Both the position numbers and the translations under genes were made by a program. Positions 16,806-26,579 of a stretch of DNA of 64,000 nucleotides are shown here, one piece after another (the first letter of the stretch is position 1; every line of letters starts with the position of its first letter). Source of the stretch: VXPQ01 sp965248175 (lineage in GTDB: Bacteria > Bacteroidota > Rhodothermia > Rhodothermales > VXPQ01); NCBI GenBank assembly GCA_965248175.1, contig OZ252093.1, positions 62,001 through 126,000 on the forward strand, in the 5' to 3' direction. The notes under the pieces are model-generated. The model made no database searches and was not told the origin of the DNA. It worked only from the letters and a program-made list of their open reading frames with translations.

Positions 16806-17399
16806 TTGATCGAGGACCGGGCCATGACGGGTGTTCGCAACTTATCTGTGGTGGTTACCCCGGGTTCATTACACTGGACCCACGCGGCCGGTCAGGGAGT
16901 CGTTACCGATTTCGTTCTGGTCGATTCGGGCTCGGATACTGTATGGCTACGACTGCCGGAATCCGTTGCTGGTAGCCCAAATGGAGGTCCAGGATCTTGG
17001 CAGGAATTCCAGCTTGGCGGCGAAGCGGAAATGTGATCCTGGTCGTTCGATGGTGAGCTCAAACTCTGGCACCCCGTCACCGTAACCTTCGACGGGTCGT
17101 ATGTGGCGGGAGCCTCAATTCAAACAGACTATCGTCAGGTGCATGCTGACACAGAAAGATGGGTTCGGGAATCTGCTCTTGCACACAAAGAGATCCGGCA
17201 CTATTGTGCTCTGGGGGAATCTTCTGGCAGGAGGTGCAGGCGTTACTACTTCGGGTACGGAAATCCAAACAACGATCTAAACGCCGAAGACTGGAGAAGC
17301 CGCGATCGAATGTGGGACTTCACGCGCTATGCACTGGACTTCTTTCAGCTGGAGATCCGGGGCACTGTGCTTGTGAGTCCTATGCTGTTGTTGAGATGA
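16806..17399 (+). pseudogene. Decayed DUF5060-type glycoside-hydrolase-like gene
   Basis: One frame carries ELKLWHPVTVTFDG (the DUF5060 opening, compare ELKTWHRVTLSFAG in the gene at 1-806) after an in-frame TGA at 17034. A second frame (about 17145-17255) reads TQKDGFGNLLLHTKRSGTIV and LWGNLLAGGAGV. The first frame then resumes with YFGYGNPNNDLNAEDWRSRD and MWDFTRYALDFF, typical of the TIM-barrel part of DUF5060/DUF4038-type proteins. Segments that should be hundreds of residues apart are close together, so large internal deletions plus frameshifts have occurred. It is not functional. Confidence 0.75.
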
Positions 17400-17454
17400 T
17401 CAAGGTCGGCTGGCAACTTTCGACCATGCCACGGAACGACTAGATACGAGATCT

Positions 17455-20238
17455 ATGGAAACGAGGTATCGGGTGCAACTACTCTGTCGGAGCCTGTTAA
17501 TAGCCGTCGTGTCGCTGGGGCTCACGGCTGAAGCGATTGCCGGTGAGACTGGCAAGATTGCAGGGACGGTGGTGGATGACGAGGGTTCTCCTCTTCCCGG
17601 CGTCCAGGTGATCGTTGAAGGAACCAGCCCGTTACGCGGTACCGTCACGGATGAGGATGGCTTCTACCAGATAATCAGACTTGATCCCGATAGGTATACC
17701 GTGTCATTCAGGTTTATCGGGTTTTCTGAAACCAGGGTCGAAAACGTGCAGGTCAAGGTCGATCAGACAACTCGAATTGACGTTACAATGCGCATTGCCT
17801 TGATAGAGGGCGAGGAGGTCGTGATCATAGCGGAACGGCCTATTGTCGAAATCGGCCGTACGACCACCACGTCGGTTGTCGATGAACAGCAACTTGAAGC
17901 CCTCCCTGTGGCAAGTCTCGAAGACGCAATCAACCTTCAGGCAGGAGTCGTCGACGGCCATTTCCGCGGCGGCAGGACCGCGGAAGTCTCCTACCTTGTC
18001 AACGGTGTTCCGATCACTAACGTCTTCTCGAATACTGCAGCTTTCGAGGTCCAGGAGAATGCGGTGGCAAATCTTGAGGTCATCAGCGGGGTTTTTAACG
18101 CCGAATACGGCCAGGCCTTGTCAGGTGTCGTCAACATAGTTACAAAAAGTGCGCCGCAAAAATGGAGTGCGTCTGTGCAAGCTGACGTTGGAACCTACTT
18201 GAGCAACCGGAAGGCGCCGTACCTGAATCGAATGGCAAATGATCAGGATACGTACTCGGTCGCCGATTTTGAAACCGTTATGGTTCCGTATACCGAGGCG
18301 GCAAATCTACCAAACTGGCGGAACTACCAGTTCGACATTGGTGGACCACTTATGCGGGATCGTCTGGGATTTCGCCTGACGGGAAGGTACCGAAAGCAGT
18401 CGTCGCACGTGATTGGGCGCGACTGGTTCTCACCGAGTGACTCCTCGGCAATAGATGTCTCATTTCCTGCCGACGAATGGATCATCAAATCCTCCGGAAC
18501 GGGCGACTTCGTTGCGTCAGAAAGTGAGCAGCTTTTTGCCAACCCCAATCTGATCTGGCAGGTATCTCAAAACGTCAAACTCGACTATAACGGCTTTTTT
18601 TCGCTGGGTGAGGGCCGCGATATCGGCCACCGCCACAAGTACGTACCAACGGGGCAAAACAAGTCGTATGAACTGAATCAGACACACATCCTGACGGCTC
18701 GGATTTTACACTCTAATACCGCCTTTTCTTCATTTTCGTATAGCTTTCTACATGATAAGTCCGACAGGTACCTGTATGAGATTCCTGACGACTTTGAGTC
18801 CACCGGCATACTCGACCAGCGATACGTATCGCCTGAGCATAATCAACTTGTCGGCCAGAATGCCTTTTCAATCGGAGGTAACGACCTCTCTACGTGGGAT
18901 GCACTTACCGTTTCTCACACGTTCCGAGCGGACTATACGAATCAGTTGACGAGAGTCCACCAGATGAAGGTTGGCCTTCAGGGCCGATTCCATCGTTTGG
19001 ACAACCGCCTTTATGGCATCGAAATTTCCTCTCGCACGAGGTGGCAGCCGATAGTGTCCCCCAACAAGTTCAACGATGACCGGCTACGTGTGACGCCAAC
19101 GGAGTTGTCAGGCTACGTCCAGGACAAGATGGAATTCGAAAACCTCATAATCAATGCCGGTTTGAGAGCAGACTATTTTGATGCTGACTACTTTCAACCG
19201 ATCGAGTGGAGTCAAGCCTCGAGGGAGATCATCGCCGACCTTTCGACTCCCGAACCCGGCGATTCGACGTCGAACAGGATAAACACTGAACCCCGATTCC
19301 AGTTGAGTCCTCGGTTAGGTGCTGCGTTCCCCATATCCGCGACGGGTGTCGTGAGATTCTCGGCAGGTCTCTTTTTCCAGATACCGGCACTGAGCCTCCT
19401 TTATACAAATCCCGAGTTTGAGGTCGATCCGACGGCCGGGTCGAACACGTATGGTAACCCGGGCATCAATCCTGAAAGGACGCTCGCATTTGAGGTCGGC
19501 CTGCAGCAGGCCTTGACCAGTAACATGGGCGTCGAGTTGACCATTTTCTCAAAGGACATACGAAACCTGACCGGACAGGAATTCACGACGGATCTAAGGT
19601 ATGTCACACCCGCCATTCACTGGACCAACATCGACTACGGGACCATTTTCGGCCTAACACTCTCGGTCTTCCAACGGCGGAGAGGTAGTGTCGCCTGGGA
19701 TATCGACTACACGCTTCAGTTCGCCGACGGCACAGCTTCAGATCCGGCCCAGGCATATGGCCGGTTCCTTTCCGGCCTCGATCCCATCCGGCGCATGTAC
19801 AGACTCGACTGGGACCGGAGGCACGTTCTGAACTTCCAGTTGATCTACAATCCGTCCGACCGGTTCTCTGTATCCCTGATCAACCGGCTTCGGGCCGGAG
19901 CACCGTACACGTCCGCACGAGATTTTGTGAGATCCTTCGTAGAGAATAACGTGAATCGCCCGACCCAGATCATCAGTGACGTACGGATGTATTGGGCTCC
20001 CGGCTTTCTGCCCAGAAACTTCCAGTTCTTCCTTCAAGTCGAGAACTTGTTCGATCAGGAGGTCATCGATTTTGTCTATGCGGATACGGGTTTGCCGACC
20101 ACATCCTACAACCGCCTTCTGTTTGAGCGGAGCGGCAGTGAAATCGGGGGCGTGAATACGCTTGACGACTGGTTCTACAACGCTGCGTTCTATGGCCCAC
20201 CTCGCCAAGTCAGGTTCGGCATCCGCTCGAAGCTTTAG
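17455..20238 (+). CDS. TonB-dependent receptor with carboxypeptidase-regulatory N-domain
   Basis: The 927-residue protein has a signal peptide (LLIAVVSLGLTAEAIAGE), a CarboxypepD_reg beta-sandwich (about 32-115, GKIAGTVVDDEGSPLPGVQV, GTVTDEDGFYQIIRLDP), a plug domain (about 125-235, VVDEQQLEALPVASLEDAIN, FRGGRTAEVSYLVNGVP, GVFNAEYGQALSGVVNIVT) and a C-terminal outer-membrane barrel ending FGIRSKL. No SusD gene follows; instead come a PorV-like protein and a giant secreted protein, as in the second module at 55.5-62.9 kb. It may import or sense a large ligand, or take part in surface delivery of the neighbouring cargo. It starts a run of co-directional genes with short gaps. Confidence 0.9.
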   Translation: METRYRVQLLCRSLLIAVVSLGLTAEAIAGETGKIAGTVVDDEGSPLPGVQVIVEGTSPLRGTVTDEDGFYQIIRLDPDRYTVSFRFIGFSETRVENVQVKVDQTTRIDVTMRIALIEGEEVVIIAERPIVEIGRTTTTSVVDEQQLEALPVASLEDAINLQAGVVDGHFRGGRTAEVSYLVNGVPITNVFSNTAAFEVQENAVANLEVISGVFNAEYGQALSGVVNIVTKSAPQKWSASVQADVGTYLSNRKAPYLNRMANDQDTYSVADFETVMVPYTEAANLPNWRNYQFDIGGPLMRDRLGFRLTGRYRKQSSHVIGRDWFSPSDSSAIDVSFPADEWIIKSSGTGDFVASESEQLFANPNLIWQVSQNVKLDYNGFFSLGEGRDIGHRHKYVPTGQNKSYELNQTHILTARILHSNTAFSSFSYSFLHDKSDRYLYEIPDDFESTGILDQRYVSPEHNQLVGQNAFSIGGNDLSTWDALTVSHTFRADYTNQLTRVHQMKVGLQGRFHRLDNRLYGIEISSRTRWQPIVSPNKFNDDRLRVTPTELSGYVQDKMEFENLIINAGLRADYFDADYFQPIEWSQASREIIADLSTPEPGDSTSNRINTEPRFQLSPRLGAAFPISATGVVRFSAGLFFQIPALSLLYTNPEFEVDPTAGSNTYGNPGINPERTLAFEVGLQQALTSNMGVELTIFSKDIRNLTGQEFTTDLRYVTPAIHWTNIDYGTIFGLTLSVFQRRRGSVAWDIDYTLQFADGTASDPAQAYGRFLSGLDPIRRMYRLDWDRRHVLNFQLIYNPSDRFSVSLINRLRAGAPYTSARDFVRSFVENNVNRPTQIISDVRMYWAPGFLPRNFQFFLQVENLFDQEVIDFVYADTGLPTTSYNRLLFERSGSEIGGVNTLDDWFYNAAFYGPPRQVRFGIRSKL

Positions 20239-20298
20239 CAGGACGAGAAACGGCGCCATCATCGTGAAAAAGATTGACACCTTGTGTGCAGACGACCT

Positions 20299-21342
20299 AT
20301 GAAAAACTCAATGGTACACGTGCTTCTTCTCCTGCTGGTCTTCGGAAGCATACAGACCGCTGATGGACAGAGTCGCAAGGGTACGGCGGCCGCGACGTTT
20401 CTGACCCTTGGTGTGGGAGCACGCGCCACCGCCGTAGGTCATGCCTTCACTGCGATGGCTACCGGGGCGGACGGACTGTTCTGGAACGCGGCGGGTATTG
20501 CACGACCCCACCCGTCCTCCGGACAGCGCGGATCGGTGATGTTCTCGAATCACAGGTGGTTTGTTGACGTCAATTTCGCCGGTCTGGGCGCTGTTGTCCC
20601 CGTCACCGGATCCGGAGCCGTGGGCCTGAGCGTGGTTAAACTCGACTATGGGGATCAGCTGGTTCGAACGATCGATATGCCGGAAGGGACCGGTGAAACG
20701 TTCTCTTCGATGGATATCTCGATAGGGCTAAGCTATGCGCAGCAACTCACCGACTATTTCTACCTCGGTGGTTCGGCAAAAGCGGTGAGACAGAACATTC
20801 GCGATATGAAAGCGTCCGCCCTCGCGTTCGACATAGGATTCGTTCTCGAGACCAATTATCTGAACGGAATCCAGTTAGGCGCCTCCATTCAGAATTTCGG
20901 AGGGAAGATGCGGATGGACGGTATTAACTCCGAGGAGTACATCGATATCGATCCCAATACAAACTTCAACCAGGATGCTGTACCAGCCCGCATAAAAATG
21001 GACGCATGGAGTCTCCCGCTGACCTTCAAGTTTGGCGTCATGATTCCGGTAGTGCGGGCGGGCCAGTACAAGGTCTCTTTGATGGCAGAGTCGCACCAGA
21101 CCAATGACAACGACGTCAATGCCGACGTCGGGGGCATTGCAAGTTATGAACTAAAAACGATCTTGTTCGAGGCCCGTATGGGCTACAAGGATCTCGGGTT
21201 GACCGACGTCGATAGCCATCTGACCTACGGTGCCGGGCTCGACATTCGCTTGAGAGGCCTCCGGGTCGGCTTCGATTTTGCGTATGTACCCTTCGACCGA
21301 CTTGGGGACGTTCGAATGATCGACTTCCGCTTACACTTCTAG
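20299..21342 (+). CDS. PorV/PorQ-family outer-membrane beta-barrel protein
   Basis: From the ATG at 20299 the protein has 347 residues: a signal peptide (MVHVLLLLLVFGSIQTADGQ), then ATFLTLGVGARATAVGHAFT and GADGLFWNAAGIARP, the opening typical of the PorV/UPF0164 group. A GTG five codons earlier is an alternative start. PorV is the T9SS outer-membrane shuttle that brings cargo from the translocon to the attachment complex; many paralogues exist beside their cargos. Its position directly upstream of the 1162-residue sorting-domain protein (1 bp gap) suggests a dedicated pair. The paralogue is at 61820-62860. Confidence 0.85.
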   Translation: MKNSMVHVLLLLLVFGSIQTADGQSRKGTAAATFLTLGVGARATAVGHAFTAMATGADGLFWNAAGIARPHPSSGQRGSVMFSNHRWFVDVNFAGLGAVVPVTGSGAVGLSVVKLDYGDQLVRTIDMPEGTGETFSSMDISIGLSYAQQLTDYFYLGGSAKAVRQNIRDMKASALAFDIGFVLETNYLNGIQLGASIQNFGGKMRMDGINSEEYIDIDPNTNFNQDAVPARIKMDAWSLPLTFKFGVMIPVVRAGQYKVSLMAESHQTNDNDVNADVGGIASYELKTILFEARMGYKDLGLTDVDSHLTYGAGLDIRLRGLRVGFDFAYVPFDRLGDVRMIDFRLHF

Positions 21343-21343
21343 C

Positions 21344-24300
21344 ATGCCGAAGATGAGAATCCATCACATGACATCGACCGTTTATCGATCCGGCAAAAAA
21401 CGGGTCCAGATGCTTATCGAGTTGGGCATCTGTGGATGTAGCACGCTGTGTCTCCTGGCCCTGATAGTCATGCCTCTTCAGCAGGTGTACGGCCAGAGTC
21501 CCGTGCCGCCAGAGTACCACGGAGACGAGAACTGGAGTGCTCAAGGGTTCATGCTCGGAAATCTGATAAAGTCGAGCATTGTGAACTGGGGAGTTGCGGG
21601 GAGCTCCGTTCGTGGCGCCTGGCCAACTGAGTTTAACAAGCACACGGATGGGCTCGCTGTCTTCATTCTCGGCGAGGTTCCCGGAGACCGGACCAGCACG
21701 CAGATGCTGCAAGATTTCTATGGCGGCAGGCCCGACACGGTGCTACACCCCCTGGTCATCAGGTACCGCGGATATGGCACCGAGGTTGGTCCGTATGGGG
21801 ATATATGGGGCTGGTTGCCGCTTCCCGGGTTCCACAATCCCGAGCGCGTTGATCTGTTCACGGGCGAACTCAAACCGGAACCGGCAACGAGTACCGACCC
21901 TCGGTCATGGCCGGAGTTCTGGCCCGATAGGGTCGACAATATCGACGATCCGGGATGGTACGGGTCCTGGAACGGGCTGTTTGGAAGGAATGTCTTCCAC
22001 TCTGATTGGGAAGTCTACTACATCATGGACGACTGGCAGCAACGCGAGTACATGATCGACGAGCAGACTGGCCTTCCCTTTAGCCGGTTTGGTGTCTACT
22101 ACCCGGATCCGGCCGACAGGACACGCGGTGGGATGGGCCTTCAGGTGCAGGTTCGTGCGCTGCAGTGGGCAAATCCGATTGCCGAGGATATCATGTTTCT
22201 CATCTTCGCGATCAACAACGTAGGGCAGACGAATCATGAGAAGTTGTATTTCAACAACATGATCAATTTCTACATGCCCCCGGAGGGAGACGAATCGGCC
22301 GCCTTTGATCCCCAGCTTGACGTCTCATTCGGGTGGGACAGGAATGGAATCGGACTGATAAACGGCGTTACCTATCCGTTGGGTTACACCGGCGAAGCAT
22401 TCCTCGAGAGCCCGGTGCGTTCCACAGACGGCCTGGATAACGACGAGGACGGGATCATTGACGAGTCGAGGTTTACCGGACCGGGAACACTAATCGAAGG
22501 CAAGGCCGCGATAAAGAGCTACGTCCAGGCGAATTTCAATGTCGATAACTTCATTCGCTTCTACGGTGTGGATGGCGCCTCCACGCTCGACGAGGTGCTC
22601 GAACAAAGGTTACCCTATCAACGGGGCTTCTGGTGGACCGGTGACGAGAACCTGGACTGGGTCGGCCTTCAGGACGATAACGGAAACGGCGTTTACGACG
22701 CCGGAGAATTGCTCTTCAACGACGTTGGCCTGGACGGCGTTGGGCCGAACGATCTGGACTATCCGGGACCGGACAACGGAGAGGGCAACAGCCGTCCCGA
22801 TTGCGTCATAGGGCAAGGATGCGAGCCGAACTTTGATCTCCTGGATGTGGACGAGTCCGACCAGATTGGTCTGACCGGTTTTGACCTGGGGAATCGTTCA
22901 TTCTATAGCTCCGGGGGAAACATGATCCGAGACTCCTGGATGTGGAATCGGATTGTGAATGTCGCACAATTCCCGCTCGGAACAGACCCTCAGTCAGTGG
23001 AAGATGCCGGGATCGAACCACTTCTCGTCTTTGCCTCCGGTCCTGTCACGCTTGGGCCAAATAGAACAGACTTCTTTTCGCTCGCATGGATGTTCGGAGT
23101 CGATCAGGATGACTTCCTGAGTAATCGAAGGCGGGCGCAGCGGATATACAAAGCCGACTATCAGTTCGCTACGCCACCTTTTTCCACGACACTGACAGCG
23201 ATTCCGGGCGACGGGCAAGTCCATCTCAGCTGGGATGCGGTGCCCGTGAGGAGTTTCGACAGGTTCTCGCAAAAATTCGATTTCGAAGGATTCAAGCTTT
23301 ACAAAGGCACCGACGAAAACCTGTCTGATGCGTTACTGGTGACGAACGTCTTCGGAACGCCCGTCTATAGAAAACCGATTGCACAGTGGGATCTGGATAA
23401 CGGGATAATCGGGACGGTCGATGCCCAATTCGGTGAGTTGAAATACTTTCTTGGCTCCGATACAGGACTCGAGTTCAACTACGTCGACAAAGACGTCAAG
23501 AATGGAATGACGTACTACTATGCGTTGGTGGCCTACGACCACGCGGACCTGGATCCCGAAGCCGGTGTCGAGGCGCCGACAGTCGACCCGCAGGAGAACG
23601 TGTTCAATTTCCGGCTGGATCGCACGGGCAGAGTTATAGAGGCGTCCAAGAACGCCGCGATCGTGACGCCGCAAACACTCCCGGCTGGCCAGGTAGCGGG
23701 TTCGGCGAACGAGGATCTCTCGAGTCCATCGGGGACGTTGTCGGAAAAGTTTGTTGATCCCCTGGGGACCGGGAGCATCTCCGTCAAATTGCTCGATTCA
23801 GATCGCGCCAAGTTGGATCATGCGTATCGCCTGTCATTCACGTCTGTCACGACGCCCGCCTCCAATCCGGTGATGTACAAGACCTCTGGTTACAAGCTGG
23901 AGGATCTGACCGCCGGAGAGCCACTGGAGGAGAAAAGTACAGAGCAACTCGAACCCACACGCATCGTCGATGGCTTCACCGTCGAGATAGTCAATCACGA
24001 CATTGAGATTGATCTCGACAGGTCCGGTTGGAAATCGAAGGCCGGCAATACCGACGAGTACTCGCTCAATCCCGGGGAGGTAGACGGCTACTCGACCAAC
24101 TGGGTCGCAACCATTGAACCCTCACGTAATGAGTTCACAGCCTCTCCGTACGACTTTTTGTTGGAATGGACTGACCAGCCTGAAAGTGTCGGACCCTTTC
24201 CTGGAGGCTACATCAGGGCCGAGCTCCCAATCACGTGCAGGATTCTCTCTACCGATGCCGCATGTAAGTTGATGGTTCGAGATGTAGACAAATCCGGGGA

Positions 24301-24832
24301 CTACGACCCCGGTGATGCCATTACTGTGTACTTTTCATCCGGCTTCTTACATCCAAGGCGAGTCCGATTTGCTGTAACGTTCCAACCGGATGGTGAGAGT
24401 GTTCCGCCTTCGCCGGGCGACCAATTCCATGTCCATCAGCGGCGGTCCTATCACGAGGGAGACTACTTCGACTTCACGATCAGACCGGCATCGGTTGATG
24501 TTGAAAGAGCGGCGGATGAGTTGGACAAGATTGCCGTCGTCCCCAATCCATATGTCGGCGCTTCCGCCTTCGAACCGCGGTCTATCCTCACGGGCCGAGG
24601 TGAGCGACGGGTGCAATTCATCCATCTACCCCAGACGTGTACAATCAGTATCTTCAACCTGCGGGGTGAGCTCATTCGGACGTTGGAGCATTCCGGGTCC
24701 TCAACGGAGGGTGCTCTATTCTGGGATCTTTTGACGGACGGTGGCCAGGAGATTGCGTTCGGTACATACTTCTATCATGTCGAAGCACCGGATATTGGCG
24801 AGACGACAGGGAAGTTCTCAATAGTAAAATAG
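21344..24832 (+). CDS. Giant T9SS cargo protein with Fn3-like domain
   Basis: The 1162-residue protein has a late signal peptide (LLALIVMPLQQVYGQ, about 40-54). The long N-terminal half has WDWxx-type beta motifs and Ca-binding-like Asp-rich segments (STDGLDNDEDGIIDES, DLDYPGPDNGEGN). A central Fn3-like segment (about 615-740) has TLTAIPGDGQVHLSWDAVPV and GFKLYKGTDENL. The C-terminus (about 1060-1162) reads IAVVPNPYVGASAFEP and ISIFNLRGELIRTLEHSG, ending in KFSIVK, a sorting domain with the PNP motif. No enzyme family is recognised. The paralogue at 58366-61818 shares the order of these segments. It overlaps the receptor-PorV operon and is likely displayed on the surface. Confidence 0.82.
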   Translation: MPKMRIHHMTSTVYRSGKKRVQMLIELGICGCSTLCLLALIVMPLQQVYGQSPVPPEYHGDENWSAQGFMLGNLIKSSIVNWGVAGSSVRGAWPTEFNKHTDGLAVFILGEVPGDRTSTQMLQDFYGGRPDTVLHPLVIRYRGYGTEVGPYGDIWGWLPLPGFHNPERVDLFTGELKPEPATSTDPRSWPEFWPDRVDNIDDPGWYGSWNGLFGRNVFHSDWEVYYIMDDWQQREYMIDEQTGLPFSRFGVYYPDPADRTRGGMGLQVQVRALQWANPIAEDIMFLIFAINNVGQTNHEKLYFNNMINFYMPPEGDESAAFDPQLDVSFGWDRNGIGLINGVTYPLGYTGEAFLESPVRSTDGLDNDEDGIIDESRFTGPGTLIEGKAAIKSYVQANFNVDNFIRFYGVDGASTLDEVLEQRLPYQRGFWWTGDENLDWVGLQDDNGNGVYDAGELLFNDVGLDGVGPNDLDYPGPDNGEGNSRPDCVIGQGCEPNFDLLDVDESDQIGLTGFDLGNRSFYSSGGNMIRDSWMWNRIVNVAQFPLGTDPQSVEDAGIEPLLVFASGPVTLGPNRTDFFSLAWMFGVDQDDFLSNRRRAQRIYKADYQFATPPFSTTLTAIPGDGQVHLSWDAVPVRSFDRFSQKFDFEGFKLYKGTDENLSDALLVTNVFGTPVYRKPIAQWDLDNGIIGTVDAQFGELKYFLGSDTGLEFNYVDKDVKNGMTYYYALVAYDHADLDPEAGVEAPTVDPQENVFNFRLDRTGRVIEASKNAAIVTPQTLPAGQVAGSANEDLSSPSGTLSEKFVDPLGTGSISVKLLDSDRAKLDHAYRLSFTSVTTPASNPVMYKTSGYKLEDLTAGEPLEEKSTEQLEPTRIVDGFTVEIVNHDIEIDLDRSGWKSKAGNTDEYSLNPGEVDGYSTNWVATIEPSRNEFTASPYDFLLEWTDQPESVGPFPGGYIRAELPITCRILSTDAACKLMVRDVDKSGDYDPGDAITVYFSSGFLHPRRVRFAVTFQPDGESVPPSPGDQFHVHQRRSYHEGDYFDFTIRPASVDVERAADELDKIAVVPNPYVGASAFEPRSILTGRGERRVQFIHLPQTCTISIFNLRGELIRTLEHSGSSTEGALFWDLLTDGGQEIAFGTYFYHVEAPDIGETTGKFSIVK

Positions 24833-24844
24833 CGGTACTTGTGA

Positions 24845-26506
24845 ATGATCCGCAGGGCGATCCTTCACGTCTTGTTTGCATGCGCCGTTGCAGGGCTCTG
24901 CTTCGGCCAGGCCGGGATAGACAATCGCATCGTCGCCGAGGTCGAGGGAGTCTCCATCTCGGTACAGCGATTCAAGGGGACCTACGTCCAGTACCTCATC
25001 CGCACTGGCCGCGACGATACGAGGGAGAATCGATACCAGCATCTTGACAACCTGATATCAACGTATTTACTGGGGCTTGAGGCAGAGCGGTTGGGGCTCG
25101 GTGAATCCGAGGAGGTTCGCGTCTATGTGGAGCGGCAAACCAGGCGCATAATGGGGAGCCGGTATGTGGAGGTGACCTTTACGGAGCAGCTTCCCCAGCC
25201 CACTGACGAAGAGCTCCGGGAAGCCTTCAAAAAGAGCAAAGAAACGCGGATCTTGCGGCACCTGTTGTTCAAGACGTTCGATGACGCCCGGATTGCCTAT
25301 GAAGAGCTGCAGAATGGTGCGGACTTTTTGAGATTGGCTATCGAAAATACGGGTGTGCAGGATTCCACCGCCGGCCTGATTGGAGAGATTGGGTATTGGG
25401 GCGGCGACGACGCGTTCACTGAAGCCGCTTTCTCGCTCGACCTGGACTCGGTCTCCACACCCGTACGCTCCGGCATCGGCTGGCACATCATTCGCGCTGA
25501 GAATCGCCTCTATGATCCGCTGCTCACGGAGGATGAGTACCAGCTTCGAAAAGAGAATCTGCGATTTCAAACGCGTCGGAGACGCTATATCATCGAGGGC
25601 GACCGCTACGTCCGCACACAGATGGAAGCGCTGAACGTTCGGGTCAATGCCCCGGTGATAAATGCCATCCATGAGGCCCTGAGTGATGCAGTAGCATCGG
25701 ACGAACCGTCCAAACGGGTAACGGTGACGTCGTCCGAAGTGGCTGTTGTAAGTGAAGGCTTGTCCGAGGACGCCATTCTCCTTGAGTACTCGATGGATGG
25801 CGAGCGCCGGCAGTACTTGTTTCGAGACTACCTGGCATGGCTGGATGGGCTACCCTTTCAGGAAGCCATCCAAAGCACCGCGGCCTCAGTGGGGCGGGCA
25901 CTCCGGAACGACGTGCTGGCATCTCGAGGTTTCGCAATGGGCTTGGATCGAGAACCGTTCGTTGCGGACGAGATTCGCTACTACCAATTGGTCTACCTGG
26001 CCAATGCTGCTGCGCGAGCACTTCGAGACCATGAAGGGATTGAGCCTACCGAGGAGCAGATCAGGAATGCTTTTGAACAGGCCGGAATGGGAGAAACAAC
26101 CAGGGTCATGGCCGACTACTGGAGCGTGCACCTAACCTCATACGAGCAGGCCGTACAAGCTCAGGAGAGGATTTCTGCCGGCGTTGATGCGGAAGCCTTT
26201 GAGGGATTTTCGAGATTCGAGGCCGCGGATATCACCAGCGGAGGTGGCCTGATGCATCACCTACGTACCATTCCTCTCGGTCGCCCCATACTTCTGGGCG
26301 CCGACGGGGGCGACTGGTACGTCGTTGAAGTCGTTCGGCGGACCTCAGAGACGGCGGATTTGGATGAACGACGCGAAGTGATCGTGGGCGAATTGACCAA
26401 GCATCTTCCACTCGCGATGGCGCTGGAGGACCTGCGAGAGAAAGCAGTCATTCAAATCCACACCAACACGTTTGAGAAATGGTTGCAGGAGGATGGGCTT
26501 GACTAG
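24845..26506 (+). CDS. Periplasmic parvulin-type peptidyl-prolyl isomerase
   Basis: The 553-residue protein has a signal peptide (ILHVLFACAVAGLCFGQ) and a SurA/PpiD-like layout: an N-terminal chaperone helix region (YVQYLIRTGRDD, LISTYLLGLEAERLGL), a parvulin domain (about 135-225, RILRHLLFKTFDDARIAYEE, GEIGYWGGDDAFTEAAF, VSTPVRSGIGWHIIRAEN), then a second degenerate region to residue 550. Parvulins fold outer-membrane and secreted proteins. It begins 12 bp after the giant cargo gene and so belongs to the same operon, suggesting that it is a foldase for the receptor, PorV protein or cargo. Confidence 0.82.
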   Translation: MIRRAILHVLFACAVAGLCFGQAGIDNRIVAEVEGVSISVQRFKGTYVQYLIRTGRDDTRENRYQHLDNLISTYLLGLEAERLGLGESEEVRVYVERQTRRIMGSRYVEVTFTEQLPQPTDEELREAFKKSKETRILRHLLFKTFDDARIAYEELQNGADFLRLAIENTGVQDSTAGLIGEIGYWGGDDAFTEAAFSLDLDSVSTPVRSGIGWHIIRAENRLYDPLLTEDEYQLRKENLRFQTRRRRYIIEGDRYVRTQMEALNVRVNAPVINAIHEALSDAVASDEPSKRVTVTSSEVAVVSEGLSEDAILLEYSMDGERRQYLFRDYLAWLDGLPFQEAIQSTAASVGRALRNDVLASRGFAMGLDREPFVADEIRYYQLVYLANAAARALRDHEGIEPTEEQIRNAFEQAGMGETTRVMADYWSVHLTSYEQAVQAQERISAGVDAEAFEGFSRFEAADITSGGGLMHHLRTIPLGRPILLGADGGDWYVVEVVRRTSETADLDERREVIVGELTKHLPLAMALEDLREKAVIQIHTNTFEKWLQEDGLD

Positions 26507-26579
26507 GATTCGGCACCTGCAGTAACCTGACTGCGCACCCGTGAGTCCGGGACCGAGCACAACATCAGAGGCGTCCAGA

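Noticed and set aside
17455..21342. SusC/SusD polysaccharide-utilisation pair
   Set aside because: The receptor resembles SusC in its N-domain and plug, but the next gene is PorV-like and no SusD is found in the window.
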